Assembly: GCF_030409335.1 (NCBI RefSeq)
Contig: NZ_JAUFPN010000190.1
Span: 1-41,465, forward strand
Reading direction: 5' to 3'
Length of the DNA stretch: 41,465 nt
From: Paeniroseomonas aquatica
GTDB taxonomy: Bacteria > Pseudomonadota > Alphaproteobacteria > Acetobacterales > Acetobacteraceae
Notes under the pieces: model-generated
What the model was told of the DNA's origin: nothing
Databases searched by the model: none
What the model saw: the letters and a program-made list of their open reading frames with translations, nothing else
Part shown: one piece after another, positions 22,450 to 29,942 of the stretch
How the letters are laid out: each line of letters opens with the position of its first letter
Numbering within the stretch: the first letter of the stretch is position 1
Position numbers and translations under genes: made by a program

Positions 22450-24066
22450 ATGACCCAGCCTGCAACCACGTCCGTGGGGAGCCTGCCGGTATCCCGCCGG
22501 GTGATGAACCTCGCCCATTTCCTGACCCAGGCGGCCCGGCGCTTCCCCGACCACCCGGCCCTGGTCTGGGGCGAGCGGCAATGGTCCTGGCAGGCGCTGG
22601 AGACGCGGGTCACCGCCCTCGCCGCGGCGCTGGCGGCCCAGGGCCTCGGCAAGGGCGACCGCATCCTGGTCCATGCGCGGAACGGCAACGAGATCATCGA
22701 GACCATGTTCGCCGCCTTCCGGCTCGGCGCCGTCTGGGTGCCGACCAACTTCCGGCTGGTGCCGGAGGAGGTGGCCTGGCTGGCCCGGGCCTCCGGCGCC
22801 CGCGCCTTCCTCTGCCAGTCGGTCTTCCCCGACCATGCCGCGGCGGTGGCGGCGGCGCTGCCCGGGATCTTCCTGGCCAGCCTGGGCGAGGCGGGTTTTG
22901 GCACCACGACCCACGCCGGCCTGATCGCCGCCGGGGCCGGCCTGCCCTGCCCCACCGCGACGGTCGAGCGCGACGACCCCTGCTGGTTCTTCTTCACCTC
23001 CGGCACCACCGGCCGGCCCAAGGCGGCGGTGCTGACGCATGGCCAGATGGGCTTCGTCGTCACCAACCACCTCTGCGACCTGATGCCGGGCACGACCGAG
23101 GCGGATGCCTCCCTGGTGGTGGCGCCGCTGTCGCACGGGGCGGGGATCCACTTCCTCGCCCAGGTGGCGCGCGGCGCCCGCTCGGTGCTGCTGCCGGGCG
23201 AGCGCTTCGACGTGGCCGAGGCCTGGCGGCTGGTGGAGGCGCATCGCGTCAGCAACATGTTCACCGTGCCGACCATCCTGACCATGCTGGTCGAGCATCC
23301 GGCGGCGGCGCAGGTCGACCATTCCTCGCTGCGGCACGTGATCTATGCGGGGGCGCCGATGTACCGGGAGGACCAGAAGCGGGCGCTGGCCCGGCTGGGC
23401 AAGGTGATCGTGCAGTATTTCGGCCTCGGCGAGGTCACCGGCAACATCACCGTCCTGCCGGCCGCGCTGCACACGCTGGAGGATGGGCCGGCCGCCCGCC
23501 CCGGCAGCTGCGGCTTCGCCCGGACCGGCATGGAGATCCAGATCCAGGACGAGGCCGGGGAGGAGCTGCCGCCCGGCACCCAGGGCGAGATCTGCGTCTC
23601 CGGCCCCGCCGTCTTCGCCGGCTACCACGACAACCCGGAAGCGAACGCAAAGGCCTTCCGCCACGGCTGGTTCCGCACCGGCGACCTCGGCCACATGGAT
23701 GCCGAGGGCTTCCTCTTCATCACCGGCCGGGCCTCCGACATGTACATCTCGGGCGGCTCCAACGTGTATCCGCGGGAGGTGGAGGAGGTGATCCTGCAGC
23801 ACCCCGCCATCGCCGAGGTCGCCGTGGTCGGCGTGCCCGACCGGCAATGGGGCGAGGCCGGCGTGGCGGTCCTGGTGCCGCGGGGCGAGGCGCCGGGTGA
23901 GGCCGAGATGCTCGCCTGGCTCGCCGCCCGCGTCGCCCGCTACAAGCTGCCGCGGCGGGTGGTCTTCTGGGAGGCGCTGCCGCGCTCGGGCTACGGCAAG
24001 ATCACCAAGAAGCTGGTGCGCGAGGAGATGGCGGCCCGCGGCATCCTGCCGCTGGACCCGGCCTGA
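22450..24066 (+). CDS. Acyl-CoA synthetase (class I adenylate-forming enzyme)
   Basis: A 538-residue AMP-binding enzyme. The phosphate loop FFTSGTTGRPKAAVLTH lies near residue 180, and YFGLGEVTGN is the A4-A5 region. The hinge-side motif GWFRTGDLGHMDAEGFLFITGRASDMYISGG follows, and the C-terminal catalytic lysine is in SGYGKITKK. It activates a carboxylic acid to the AMP ester and then to the CoA thioester; the acid is unknown. GGGAGGAG precedes the ATG at 22450, and a TAGGCT -10-like box lies 25 bases upstream of it. The stop overlaps the start of the PPC-domain gene by one base (TGATG), so the two are made together. Confidence 0.93.
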   Translation: MTQPATTSVGSLPVSRRVMNLAHFLTQAARRFPDHPALVWGERQWSWQALETRVTALAAALAAQGLGKGDRILVHARNGNEIIETMFAAFRLGAVWVPTNFRLVPEEVAWLARASGARAFLCQSVFPDHAAAVAAALPGIFLASLGEAGFGTTTHAGLIAAGAGLPCPTATVERDDPCWFFFTSGTTGRPKAAVLTHGQMGFVVTNHLCDLMPGTTEADASLVVAPLSHGAGIHFLAQVARGARSVLLPGERFDVAEAWRLVEAHRVSNMFTVPTILTMLVEHPAAAQVDHSSLRHVIYAGAPMYREDQKRALARLGKVIVQYFGLGEVTGNITVLPAALHTLEDGPAARPGSCGFARTGMEIQIQDEAGEELPPGTQGEICVSGPAVFAGYHDNPEANAKAFRHGWFRTGDLGHMDAEGFLFITGRASDMYISGGSNVYPREVEEVILQHPAIAEVAVVGVPDRQWGEAGVAVLVPRGEAPGEAEMLAWLAARVARYKLPRRVVFWEALPRSGYGKITKKLVREEMAARGILPLDPA

Positions 24067-24896
24067 TGCTGCGCCAGCCCGGCCCCGCGCTGCAGCCGCG
24101 GACGGTCGGCCTGCCGGGCACCGCCCGGCCGCTGGCCTTCACCCTGGAGCCGGGGCTCACCCTGCTCGAGGCGGTGGCGCGGCCGCTGCGGGCGGCGGGC
24201 TTCGCCAGCGCGGTGCTGGAGCTGGCCGGCGGCGGCTTCGGCCCCTTCGCCTACGTGATGCCGGCGCCGTCACCGGATGCCAGCCATGCCGCCTGGTACA
24301 GCGCGGCGCAGCTGCCCGCCGGCGGGGCCCGGCTGGAACGGGGCTGCGTCACCTTCGGCGAGCGGGCGGGCGAGCCCTGGCTGCATGCCCATGCCAGCTG
24401 GCAGGAGGCCGCCGGCCGGCGCGGCGGCCATGTGCTGCCGGAGGAGACCCGGATCGCGGCGCCGGTCGCCGCCCGCGCCTGGGGGCTCGAGGGCCTCGGC
24501 TTCGCCGTCGCCGCCGATGCCGAGACCAATTTCCCGCTGTTCGGTCCGGTGGCGGCGCCTCCCGGCGCTGGCCAGATCCGCGTCGTCGCCCTGCGGATCC
24601 GGCCGAACGAGGATCTGTGCGACGCCCTCGCCGCGCTGTGCCGCCAGCACGGCTTCGCCCGCGCCATCCTGCGCGGCAGCCTGGGCAGCCTGGTCGGCGC
24701 CCGCTTCGCGGATGGGCGCTCCGTGCCGGACTACGCCACGGAGCTGCTGGTGACGGAGGGGCGCATCGGGCCGGACGGCGCCCGGGTCGCCGTCGCCCTC
24801 GCCGACATGGCCGGCCGGGTGCACGAGGGCGTGCTGCTGCCCGGCCGGAACCCCGTCTGCATCACCTTCGAGGGCGTGCTGGAGGCGCTTCCCTGA
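24066..24896 (+). CDS. Tandem PPC/DUF296-like domain protein
   Basis: A 276-residue protein made of two related halves, about 20-140 and 165-272. The first half has the PPC-type metal site, with HAHASW and a later GGH (three histidines). The second half keeps the fold pattern (RGSLGSLVGARF, ELLVTEGRIG, ADMAGRVHEG) but lacks these histidines. PPC/DUF296 domains occur in AT-hook DNA-binding proteins and as single-domain bacterial proteins of unknown function. No AT-hook is present here. It overlaps the acyl-CoA synthetase gene by one base and ends inside a perfect 20-bp palindrome. A role with the synthetase, for example on a CoA ester, is inference. Confidence 0.75.
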   Translation: MLRQPGPALQPRTVGLPGTARPLAFTLEPGLTLLEAVARPLRAAGFASAVLELAGGGFGPFAYVMPAPSPDASHAAWYSAAQLPAGGARLERGCVTFGERAGEPWLHAHASWQEAAGRRGGHVLPEETRIAAPVAARAWGLEGLGFAVAADAETNFPLFGPVAAPPGAGQIRVVALRIRPNEDLCDALAALCRQHGFARAILRGSLGSLVGARFADGRSVPDYATELLVTEGRIGPDGARVAVALADMAGRVHEGVLLPGRNPVCITFEGVLEALP

Positions 24897-24912
24897 CGCC
24901 GGCCGGCGTCAG
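24893..24912. terminator. 20-bp perfect palindrome holding both stop codons (PPC gene and superoxide dismutase gene)
   Basis: CTGACGCCGGCCGGCGTCAG is its own reverse complement. It contains the TGA of the PPC-domain gene (24894-24896) and, mirrored, the stop of the convergent dismutase gene (24909-24911). Either transcript would end in a strong GC hairpin. It lacks a T-run. Confidence 0.6.
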
Positions 24913-25640
24913 ATCGCCAGCAGCCCGGACTTGGCCGCGGCGAAGCGGGCGGCGACCTTGTCCCAGTTGACCACGTTCCACCAGGCGGCGAGGTAGTCCG
25001 GCCGGCGGTTCTGGTACTTCAGGTAGTAGGCATGCTCCCAGACGTCGTTGCCGAACAGCACCCGGGCGCCGTCCATCAGCGGGGTGTCCTGGTTCGGCTT
25101 GCTGACCAGCGCCAGCTTGCCCGCGGCATCCACCGTGACGAAGACCCAGCCCGAGCCGAAGACGCGCGCCCCGGCGCCGTTGAAGTCGGCCTTCAGCTTG
25201 TCGAAGCCGCCGAGGTCGCGGGTGATGGCCGAGGCCAGCTCGCCGCCGGGGGCGCCGCCCTTGCCGCCCATCACCTGCCAGAACATCGTGTGGTTGGCAT
25301 GGCCGCCGCCGTTGTTGCGGATGGCGGTACGCACCGCCTCGGGCATCTCGGACAGCTTGGCCAGGATCTGCTCCAGCGGCAGGCTGGCGATCTGGCCATG
25401 GTCCTTCGCCACGGCGTTGAGGTTGTTCACATAGGCGGCGTGGTGCCGGCCGTGATGGATCTCCATGGTCTGCGCGTCGATATGCGGCTCGTTGGCATTG
25501 GCCGCGTAGGGCAGCGGCGGCAGGGTGAAGGGGCCCGCCGGAGGGGATGCCGGCTGGGCGAAGGCCCGCGGCAGGGCGGCGAGCCCGGCCAGGGCGGCGC
25601 TGCCCAGCAGGAGCTTGCGGCGGTCGAGCATCATGGACAT
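24909..25640 (-). CDS. Exported superoxide dismutase, Mn-type by key residues
   Basis: A 243-residue Fe/Mn superoxide dismutase with a twin-arginine-like signal peptide: LDRRKLLLGSAALAGLAAL, cut near AFAQP. Metal ligands are in EIHHGRHH, in ANHTMFW, and in the DVWEHAYYLKY motif near the end. GGHANHTMFW and KPNQDTPL carry the glycine and glutamine placement usual for Mn enzymes, not the AAQ placement of Fe enzymes. Most family members are cytoplasmic; this one should remove superoxide in the periplasm after Tat export of the folded, metal-loaded protein. The start at 25640 gives the full signal; ATG at 25634 or 25631 is nearly equivalent. Upstream, 120 bases separate it from the degenerate ABC ATPase gene. 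Confidence 0.92.
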   Translation of the reverse strand: MSMMLDRRKLLLGSAALAGLAALPRAFAQPASPPAGPFTLPPLPYAANANEPHIDAQTMEIHHGRHHAAYVNNLNAVAKDHGQIASLPLEQILAKLSEMPEAVRTAIRNNGGGHANHTMFWQVMGGKGGAPGGELASAITRDLGGFDKLKADFNGAGARVFGSGWVFVTVDAAGKLALVSKPNQDTPLMDGARVLFGNDVWEHAYYLKYQNRRPDYLAAWWNVVNWDKVAARFAAAKSGLLAI

Positions 25641-25760
25641 GCAGGCGGTCTCCCCGTCGTTGCGGACTGCACATGGTGCGTGCCGGCCGCGAACCAAGAA
25701 CCTCGGCAGCCTCGGGCGGCGCGGCGCGGCGGTCAACGACCCCGTCCGCCCGGCCCGGCG

Positions 25761-26831
25761 CTAGCGCAGCGCCCGGAAGGCGAAGGCGGCATAGGGGTCC
25801 CAGGCGACCGAGGCCGGCCCGCCCGGCACCGGCACCCGGCTGCCCACCGGGCGCTTCGCCACCAGCATCCCGCCTTCGCCCAGCTCCAGCAGCAGCCGCA
25901 CGTGGTCGCCGAGGAAGATCAGGTCGCGCAGCGCCGCCGGCAGCGCCCCCTCCCCCATCTCCTCGGCCGGCAGGGCGGCGACCGCGACCTTCTCCGGCCG
26001 GATGGTGACGATGCAGCGGCTGCCCGGCCCCCCGGCATCGGCGACCCGCGCCTCGACCAGCGGCCCGCAGGCGAGGCGGACGCCGCATTCCTCCTCCTCC
26101 CGCCATTCCACGGTGCCGGGCAGCCGGTTGTTCTCCCCGGCCAGGCTGGCGACGAAGGCGGTGGCGGGCTCCTCGTAGAGCCGGCGCGGGGTGTCGAGCT
26201 GGGCGATGCCGCCCTCCTCCAGCACGGCGACGCGGTCGGCCAGCGCCATCGCCTCCTCGCCGTCCCGGGTCGCCAGCAGCACCGTCAGGCCGAGCCGGCG
26301 GACCAGCCGGCGCAGCTCGAAGCCGAGCGCCCGCCGGGCCGGCGGGTCGAGCCCGGCCAGCGGGTCGTCCAGCAGCAGCACCGGCTGCTCCGGCGCCAGG
26401 GCGCGGGCGAGCGCCACCCGCAGCCGCGGCAGCGGCGCCAGCGCCGCCAGCGGCCGGCCCTCGAAGCCGTCGAGGCCGAGCAGGGTCAGGGCGCGGGCGA
26501 CCCGGGCCGGGCGGTCCCGCCCCGGCACGTCGTAGCTGGCCAGGGGCTGCGACACCGCCTCCTGCACGGTCGAGCGGGCGGGCAGTCCGGGCTCGAAGAC
26601 GGCGATGCCGCGGCGCGGCGGCGACAGCGGCGCGAGGTCGCGGCCGGCCAGCAGCAGCCGCCCGCGGTCCGGGCGCTCCTGCCCCGCCAGCAGGCGCAGC
26701 AGCATGGTCTTGCCGGCCCCCGCCGGGCCGAGCAGGGCCAGGGTCTCGCCGCGCGCCAGCGCGAAGCCGATCCCGGCGAGGCCGGCTTTGGTCTTGGCCA
26801 CCGCCTCGAATTCAATCAGGGGTGTGTCCAT
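25761..26831 (-). CDS. ABC-transporter ATPase-like protein with degenerate catalytic motifs
   Basis: A 356-residue protein built like PotA/MalK ATPases: a nucleotide domain (1-235) and a C-terminal TOBE-type domain (ENNRLPGTV onward). Walker A is intact (GPAGAGKT). The Q-loop glutamine is glutamate (VFEPGLPA). The LSGGQ signature is replaced by LAPLP before RVALARAL. The catalytic glutamate after Walker B is aspartate (LLLDDP), and the H-loop histidine is arginine (ATRDGEEAM). No permease or binding-protein gene is adjacent. The frame is long, uninterrupted and has AGGAG before its start, so it is a maintained gene. It may bind ATP without normal turnover, or pair with an intact partner elsewhere. 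Confidence 0.85.
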   Translation of the reverse strand: MDTPLIEFEAVAKTKAGLAGIGFALARGETLALLGPAGAGKTMLLRLLAGQERPDRGRLLLAGRDLAPLSPPRRGIAVFEPGLPARSTVQEAVSQPLASYDVPGRDRPARVARALTLLGLDGFEGRPLAALAPLPRLRVALARALAPEQPVLLLDDPLAGLDPPARRALGFELRRLVRRLGLTVLLATRDGEEAMALADRVAVLEEGGIAQLDTPRRLYEEPATAFVASLAGENNRLPGTVEWREEEECGVRLACGPLVEARVADAGGPGSRCIVTIRPEKVAVAALPAEEMGEGALPAALRDLIFLGDHVRLLLELGEGGMLVAKRPVGSRVPVPGGPASVAWDPYAAFAFRALR

Positions 26832-26888
26832 CGATTCTCCTGGGCCGCGCAGGCATCGTCGCCTGTCATGCGGCTGTCAACGGAAGGC

Positions 26889-26914
26889 GGAACCTTCGGC
26901 CGGCAGGCGGCGTT
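26889..26914 (+). promoter_or_regulatory. EcfG-type general stress response promoter
   Basis: GGAAC (26889-26893) is followed after exactly 17 bases by CGTT (26911-26914), an exact match to the promoter recognised by the alphaproteobacterial general stress sigma factor EcfG. The DUF883 start codon is 37 bases after the -10 element. The gene content, small membrane-associated stress-type proteins, fits this regulon. Confidence 0.7.
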
Positions 26915-26950
26915 CCAGGGCCGAGATTCCACCGCCTCAGGAGCGATACG

Positions 26951-27298
26951 ATGAGCGCAGCCAACGACCTTTCCAACGACGCCCGCAAGCTGAAGGACCA
27001 GGCCGCGGCTTCCACCGACCGGGTGACGACGGATGCCAGCGAGGAGCTGGCGAAGCTCCGTGCCCAGGTCGAGCGCCTGATGCAGGAGCGCGTCACCCCG
27101 GCCCTGGCCGAGGCCGCCGACCAGGTGCAGGGCTATGCCGTCCGCGCCCGCGACGCGGTCGAGGAGCGCGCCGATGCGCTGTCCGACACGGTTAAGGAGC
27201 GGCCGCTGATCGCGGTCGGCATTGCCGCGCTCGGCGGCTACCTGATCGGCCGGCTGATGGGCGGCAATACCTACGTCTATCCGCGCGACCGGCGCTAA
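26951..27298 (+). CDS. DUF883/ElaB-YqjD-like membrane-anchored protein
   Basis: A 115-residue protein with an acidic, helical N-terminal part (NDARKLKDQAAASTD..., with ELAKLRAQVERLMQ predicted coiled coil). It ends in a C-terminal glycine-rich membrane helix, RPLIAVGIAALGGYLIGRLMGG. This is the ElaB/YqjD/DUF883 layout; in enterobacteria such proteins are inner-membrane anchored, stationary-phase induced and can bind ribosomes. The ATG at 26951 has AGGAG upstream. It is first in an operon with the holin/YqjE-like gene six bases later and is preceded by an EcfG-type promoter. Confidence 0.87.
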   Translation: MSAANDLSNDARKLKDQAAASTDRVTTDASEELAKLRAQVERLMQERVTPALAEAADQVQGYAVRARDAVEERADALSDTVKERPLIAVGIAALGGYLIGRLMGGNTYVYPRDRR

Positions 27299-27304
27299 GC
27301 CGCC

Positions 27305-27739
27305 ATGCGGCTGATCAGCCTGCTGCGCCTCGCGGCGCAGGCCGAGACGCTACGGTGGAAGCGGACCGGCCGCGGCGTCGCCATCCAGGCGGCGCTCGGG
27401 GCCGGGGCCGCGGTCTTCGGACTGATGCTGCTGATCATGCTGCACGTGGCGGCGCTGATCTGGCTGGCCCGCGACCAGGGCGGCGCCGGCGCCGCGCTGA
27501 TCATCGCCGCGGTGGACCTGGTGGTGGCCGGGCTGCTGGGCTGGCTGGCCGCGCGGCATGCCGAGGACCCGATCCAGGTCGAGGCCCAGCGGGTGCGCGA
27601 CGATGCGCTTCGCCAAGTCGGCGACACCGCCTCGCGGGCCATGATGCTGGCGCCCCTGCTGCGCAGCCGGTCGGTGAAGAAGGGCTTGCTGGGCGCCGCG
27701 GTGACCGCCGCGGTGGTCGGCTTCATCGCCAAGCGCTAG
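27305..27739 (+). CDS. Phage-holin-superfamily/YqjE-like inner membrane protein
   Basis: A 144-residue protein with two strong membrane helices (about 27-52, AALGAGAAVFGLMLLIMLHVAALIWL, and about 60-82) and a weaker one near the C-terminus (GLLGAAVTAAVVGFI). The size and layout match the YqjE/holin-like family that commonly follows a DUF883 gene. Despite the holin name there is no phage context. It lies six bases after the DUF883 gene and should be co-transcribed from the same stress promoter. A strong intrinsic terminator-like hairpin follows the stop. Function unknown; a role at the envelope during stress is inference. Confidence 0.82.
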   Translation: MRLISLLRLAAQAETLRWKRTGRGVAIQAALGAGAAVFGLMLLIMLHVAALIWLARDQGGAGAALIIAAVDLVVAGLLGWLAARHAEDPIQVEAQRVRDDALRQVGDTASRAMMLAPLLRSRSVKKGLLGAAVTAAVVGFIAKR

Positions 27740-27778
27740 CCTTCGCGCCGGGTCGGACCCGGCAGCCGCGGCGACACG

Positions 27779-27805
27779 ACGCCGGCCGGCGACCCCGGCC
27801 GGCGT
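27779..27805 (+). terminator. Intrinsic terminator-like hairpin after the DUF883/YqjE-like operon
   Basis: ACGCCGGCCGG (27779-27789) and CCGGCCGGCGT (27795-27805) pair perfectly, 11 bp around a five-base loop, and a short T-run (27805-27807) follows. It lies 40 bases after the operon's last stop codon, where a terminator is expected. Confidence 0.65.
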
Positions 27806-27871
27806 TTCCGCGTTCCGGCCCGGACCGCAGGCCGGCAGCGGCACCGTCCGAACCGGCAGGGAGACGCAGCC

Positions 27872-27946
27872 ATGACCGAGGCGACGGAAACCCAGGGACA
27901 GCGGCGCGACCGCCTGCCGCCCGGACCGCCGGAGACCGGTGGCTGA
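27872..27946 (+). CDS. Possible 24-residue peptide gene
   Basis: ATG at 27872 is preceded by a good ribosome-binding site (AGGGAGA) and opens a frame of 24 codons ending in TGA. The peptide is polar and proline/glycine-rich (RRDRLPPGPPETGG). It starts 66 bases after the terminator-like hairpin and ends 20 bases before the next gene, which itself lacks a ribosome-binding site. It may be a leader peptide or a spurious frame. Confidence 0.3.
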   Translation: MTEATETQGQRRDRLPPGPPETGG

Positions 27947-27966
27947 AGCCTGACCCCGCTCCGGCG

Positions 27967-28479
27967 ATGCTCGGCCGGCGTCCCCTGCTCGCCGGGCTGC
28001 TGCTGCCGGTGGCCGAGCGCGACCCGGCCTGCGGCCCGGTGGAGCGGGCGCATCCGATGGCTTGGCGGAATCCCCGCTTCGGCCTTGGCATGACCTATCC
28101 GTCGAGCTTCCGGCTCGACCCCGACAGCATTCCCGCCAGCGGCGACACCACCCGCTTCGCCACCGCCGACGGCCAGGCGACGGCGGTGGTGACCGCCTTC
28201 CGCAACGGGCTGCGCCAGAGCCTGCCGGATCTCTTCGCCGAGGCGCGGCGCGACGTCACCGAGAACAGCGGCGGGGTCATCACCTACCAGCAGAGCCGGG
28301 AGAACTGGTTCGTGCTCTCGGGCTACATGGCCGGCCGCATCTTCTACCGGCGCAGCCTGCTGACCGCCGGGGCGGCGGTGATCGGCACGCTCTGGATCGA
28401 ATTCCCCCGGGGCATGCGGCCCTGCTTCGAGCCGGCGGTGGCCATGATGTCGCTGTCCTTCCGCGAGACCGGGCCCTGA
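27967..28479 (+). CDS. Conserved-looking protein of unknown function
   Basis: A 170-residue protein. The first 17 residues are mildly hydrophobic (LLAGLLLPVA), but no clean signal cleavage site follows. From residue 33 the sequence looks like a compact domain: NPRFGLGMTYPSSFRLD, a DTTRFATADGQATAVV strand pair, then ENWFVLSGYMAGRIFYRRSLL. The pattern (aromatic-Gly-x-x-x-Tyr-Pro, then FVLSGY and IFYRR) resembles small secreted or envelope domains seen in alphaproteobacterial genomes whose function I cannot name. ATG at 28057 (MAWRNPRFG) is an alternative start with GGAG upstream. It converges with a Bug receptor gene six bases away. Confidence 0.65.
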   Translation: MLGRRPLLAGLLLPVAERDPACGPVERAHPMAWRNPRFGLGMTYPSSFRLDPDSIPASGDTTRFATADGQATAVVTAFRNGLRQSLPDLFAEARRDVTENSGGVITYQQSRENWFVLSGYMAGRIFYRRSLLTAGAAVIGTLWIEFPRGMRPCFEPAVAMMSLSFRETGP

Positions 28480-28485
28480 GGCCTG

Positions 28486-29445
28486 CTAGTCCGGCTCGAT
28501 CCGGGCGCGGCGGATGGTCCCGGCCCAGCGGTCGGCATCGGCGCGGATCAGCGCCGCCAGCGCCTCGGGCGTCTCGTGCACCGGCTCCAGCCCCAGGGCG
28601 GCGAGCCGTTCGGCCACCTCCGGCCTGGCCTGCACCTGGGCGATGGCGGCGTTCAGCCGGGCGACGATCGCCGGGTCGGTGCCGCGCGGCGCGACGATGC
28701 CGTGCCAGCCCACCGCCTCCGCGCCGGTCATGCCGGCCTCGGCCAGGGTCGGCACCTCCGGCAGGCCCTGCGCGCGCGCCGCGGAGGAGACGAAGATGCC
28801 GCGCAGCCGCCCGGCGCGGACATGCTCGGTCACCGCGCCGATGTTGATCAGCACGCCCTGCAGCGTGCCGCCGAGCAGGTCGTTCACCGCCAGCGCGCCG
28901 CCGCGGTAGGGCACATGAGTCCAGCGCACCTCGGCCGCGGCCTGGATCTGCTCGCCCAGCAGATGCGCCAGGCTGCCGTTGCCCGGCGTGCCCACCGCGA
29001 AGGGGCCCCGCCGCGCGGCGGCGAGGATGTCGTCCAGCCGCCGCGCGCCGCTGTCGGCCCGCACCACCAGAATCTGCGGCACCCGCACCGCGCGGGCCAC
29101 CGGGGCGAAGCCCTCGACCGGGTCGAAGCCGAGGCCGGGGAACAGCGTCCGGTTGATCGACAGGCTGTCGGAGCCGGCGAGCAGGGTATAGCCGTCGGGC
29201 CTCGCCCGCGACGCCGCCTCGTAGCCGATGTTGCTGCCGGCGCCGGGCTGGTTCTCCACCACCACGGCCTGGCCCAGCGCCTCGGTCAGGTGCCGCGCCA
29301 GCAGCCGGGCGACGATGTCCTGGCTGCCGCCGGCGGCGACCGGCACGATGATGCGGATGCTGCGCTCGGCCGGCCAGGGCGCCTGGGCGCGGGCAGGATG
29401 GGCCAAGGCCGAGGTGGCCAGCAGCAGGGCGGTGCGGCGGCGCAT
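28486..29445 (-). CDS. Bug/TctC-family periplasmic substrate-binding protein ending the sulfite-reduction operon
   Basis: A 319-residue Bug receptor. The signal peptide is MRRRTALLLATSALAHPARAQA. Mature-region hallmarks are ERSIRIIVPVAAGGSQDIVAR, VVVENQPGAGSNIGYEAASR and VPYRGGALAVNDLLGG. The ATG at 29445 shares one base with the stop of the DUF934 gene (TGATG), so it is the last gene of DUF2849-cysI-DUF934. In related bacteria that position is often taken by cysH. Its ligand might therefore be a sulfur compound such as a sulfonate or sulfo-carboxylate; this is inference from position only. GTG at 29448 in the same frame is a trivial alternative start. Confidence 0.88.
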   Translation of the reverse strand: MRRRTALLLATSALAHPARAQAPWPAERSIRIIVPVAAGGSQDIVARLLARHLTEALGQAVVVENQPGAGSNIGYEAASRARPDGYTLLAGSDSLSINRTLFPGLGFDPVEGFAPVARAVRVPQILVVRADSGARRLDDILAAARRGPFAVGTPGNGSLAHLLGEQIQAAAEVRWTHVPYRGGALAVNDLLGGTLQGVLINIGAVTEHVRAGRLRGIFVSSAARAQGLPEVPTLAEAGMTGAEAVGWHGIVAPRGTDPAIVARLNAAIAQVQARPEVAERLAALGLEPVHETPEALAALIRADADRWAGTIRRARIEPD

Positions 29446-29942
29446 CACGCGACCCTCAGGCGGCGGCGCAGCAGGGACAGCGGCGCATCGGCGGAGAGGG
29501 CGGCCTGGTAGCCGATGTCGACGACGCGGCGGCAGGCGTCCCAGACCGCCGGGTCGGCGCCCTCGGGCACCTCCACGGTGGAGACGCCGCAGCGCAGCAG
29601 CATGGCGTAGTGGTCGGGGATGACATGGCCGGTGGCACGGATCTCGCCGGTGAAGCCGTGGTATTCGCGCAAGGCCCGCGCCTGGGTGAAGGCGCGGCCA
29701 TCCTTCGCCTTCGGCAGCCGCAGCGCGACCAGCGACAGCAGGCCCAGCAGCGGCGCGACCTCGGCCGGCGCGGTCTCCGGCGGCAGGGCGAGCCCGATCG
29801 GCGCGTTGCGCCGGGCCAGCGCCGGCGCCTCCCGCCGCAGCTGCTCCAGGCCGAGGATCACCGGCCCATCGGGCAGCGGCACGTCATCGTCGACGCTGGC
29901 CCAGGGGTCGGGGCGCAGCCGGCCATCCTCAAGCAACGGCAT
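29445..29942 (-). CDS. DUF934 sulfite-reduction-associated protein
   Basis: A 165-residue DUF934 protein. Its position directly after cysI and its sequence (VILGLEQLRREAPALARRNAPIGLALPP, then KDGRAFTQARALREYHGFTGEIRATGHVIPDHYAMLLRCG) identify the family, which is routinely encoded with the sulfite reductase hemoprotein in proteobacteria. It is thought to assist sulfite reduction, but no catalytic role is proven. The ATG at 29942 overlaps the end of cysI by 14 bases. Its stop overlaps the start of the Bug receptor gene by one base. No signal peptide; cytoplasmic. Confidence 0.88.
   Translation of the reverse strand: MPLLEDGRLRPDPWASVDDDVPLPDGPVILGLEQLRREAPALARRNAPIGLALPPETAPAEVAPLLGLLSLVALRLPKAKDGRAFTQARALREYHGFTGEIRATGHVIPDHYAMLLRCGVSTVEVPEGADPAVWDACRRVVDIGYQAALSADAPLSLLRRRLRVA

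Noticed and set aside
27305-27739. Holin as a sign of prophage
   Set aside because: No phage structural, integrase or lysis genes nearby, and the pairing with a DUF883 gene and a stress promoter fits the chromosomal YqjD-YqjE type.
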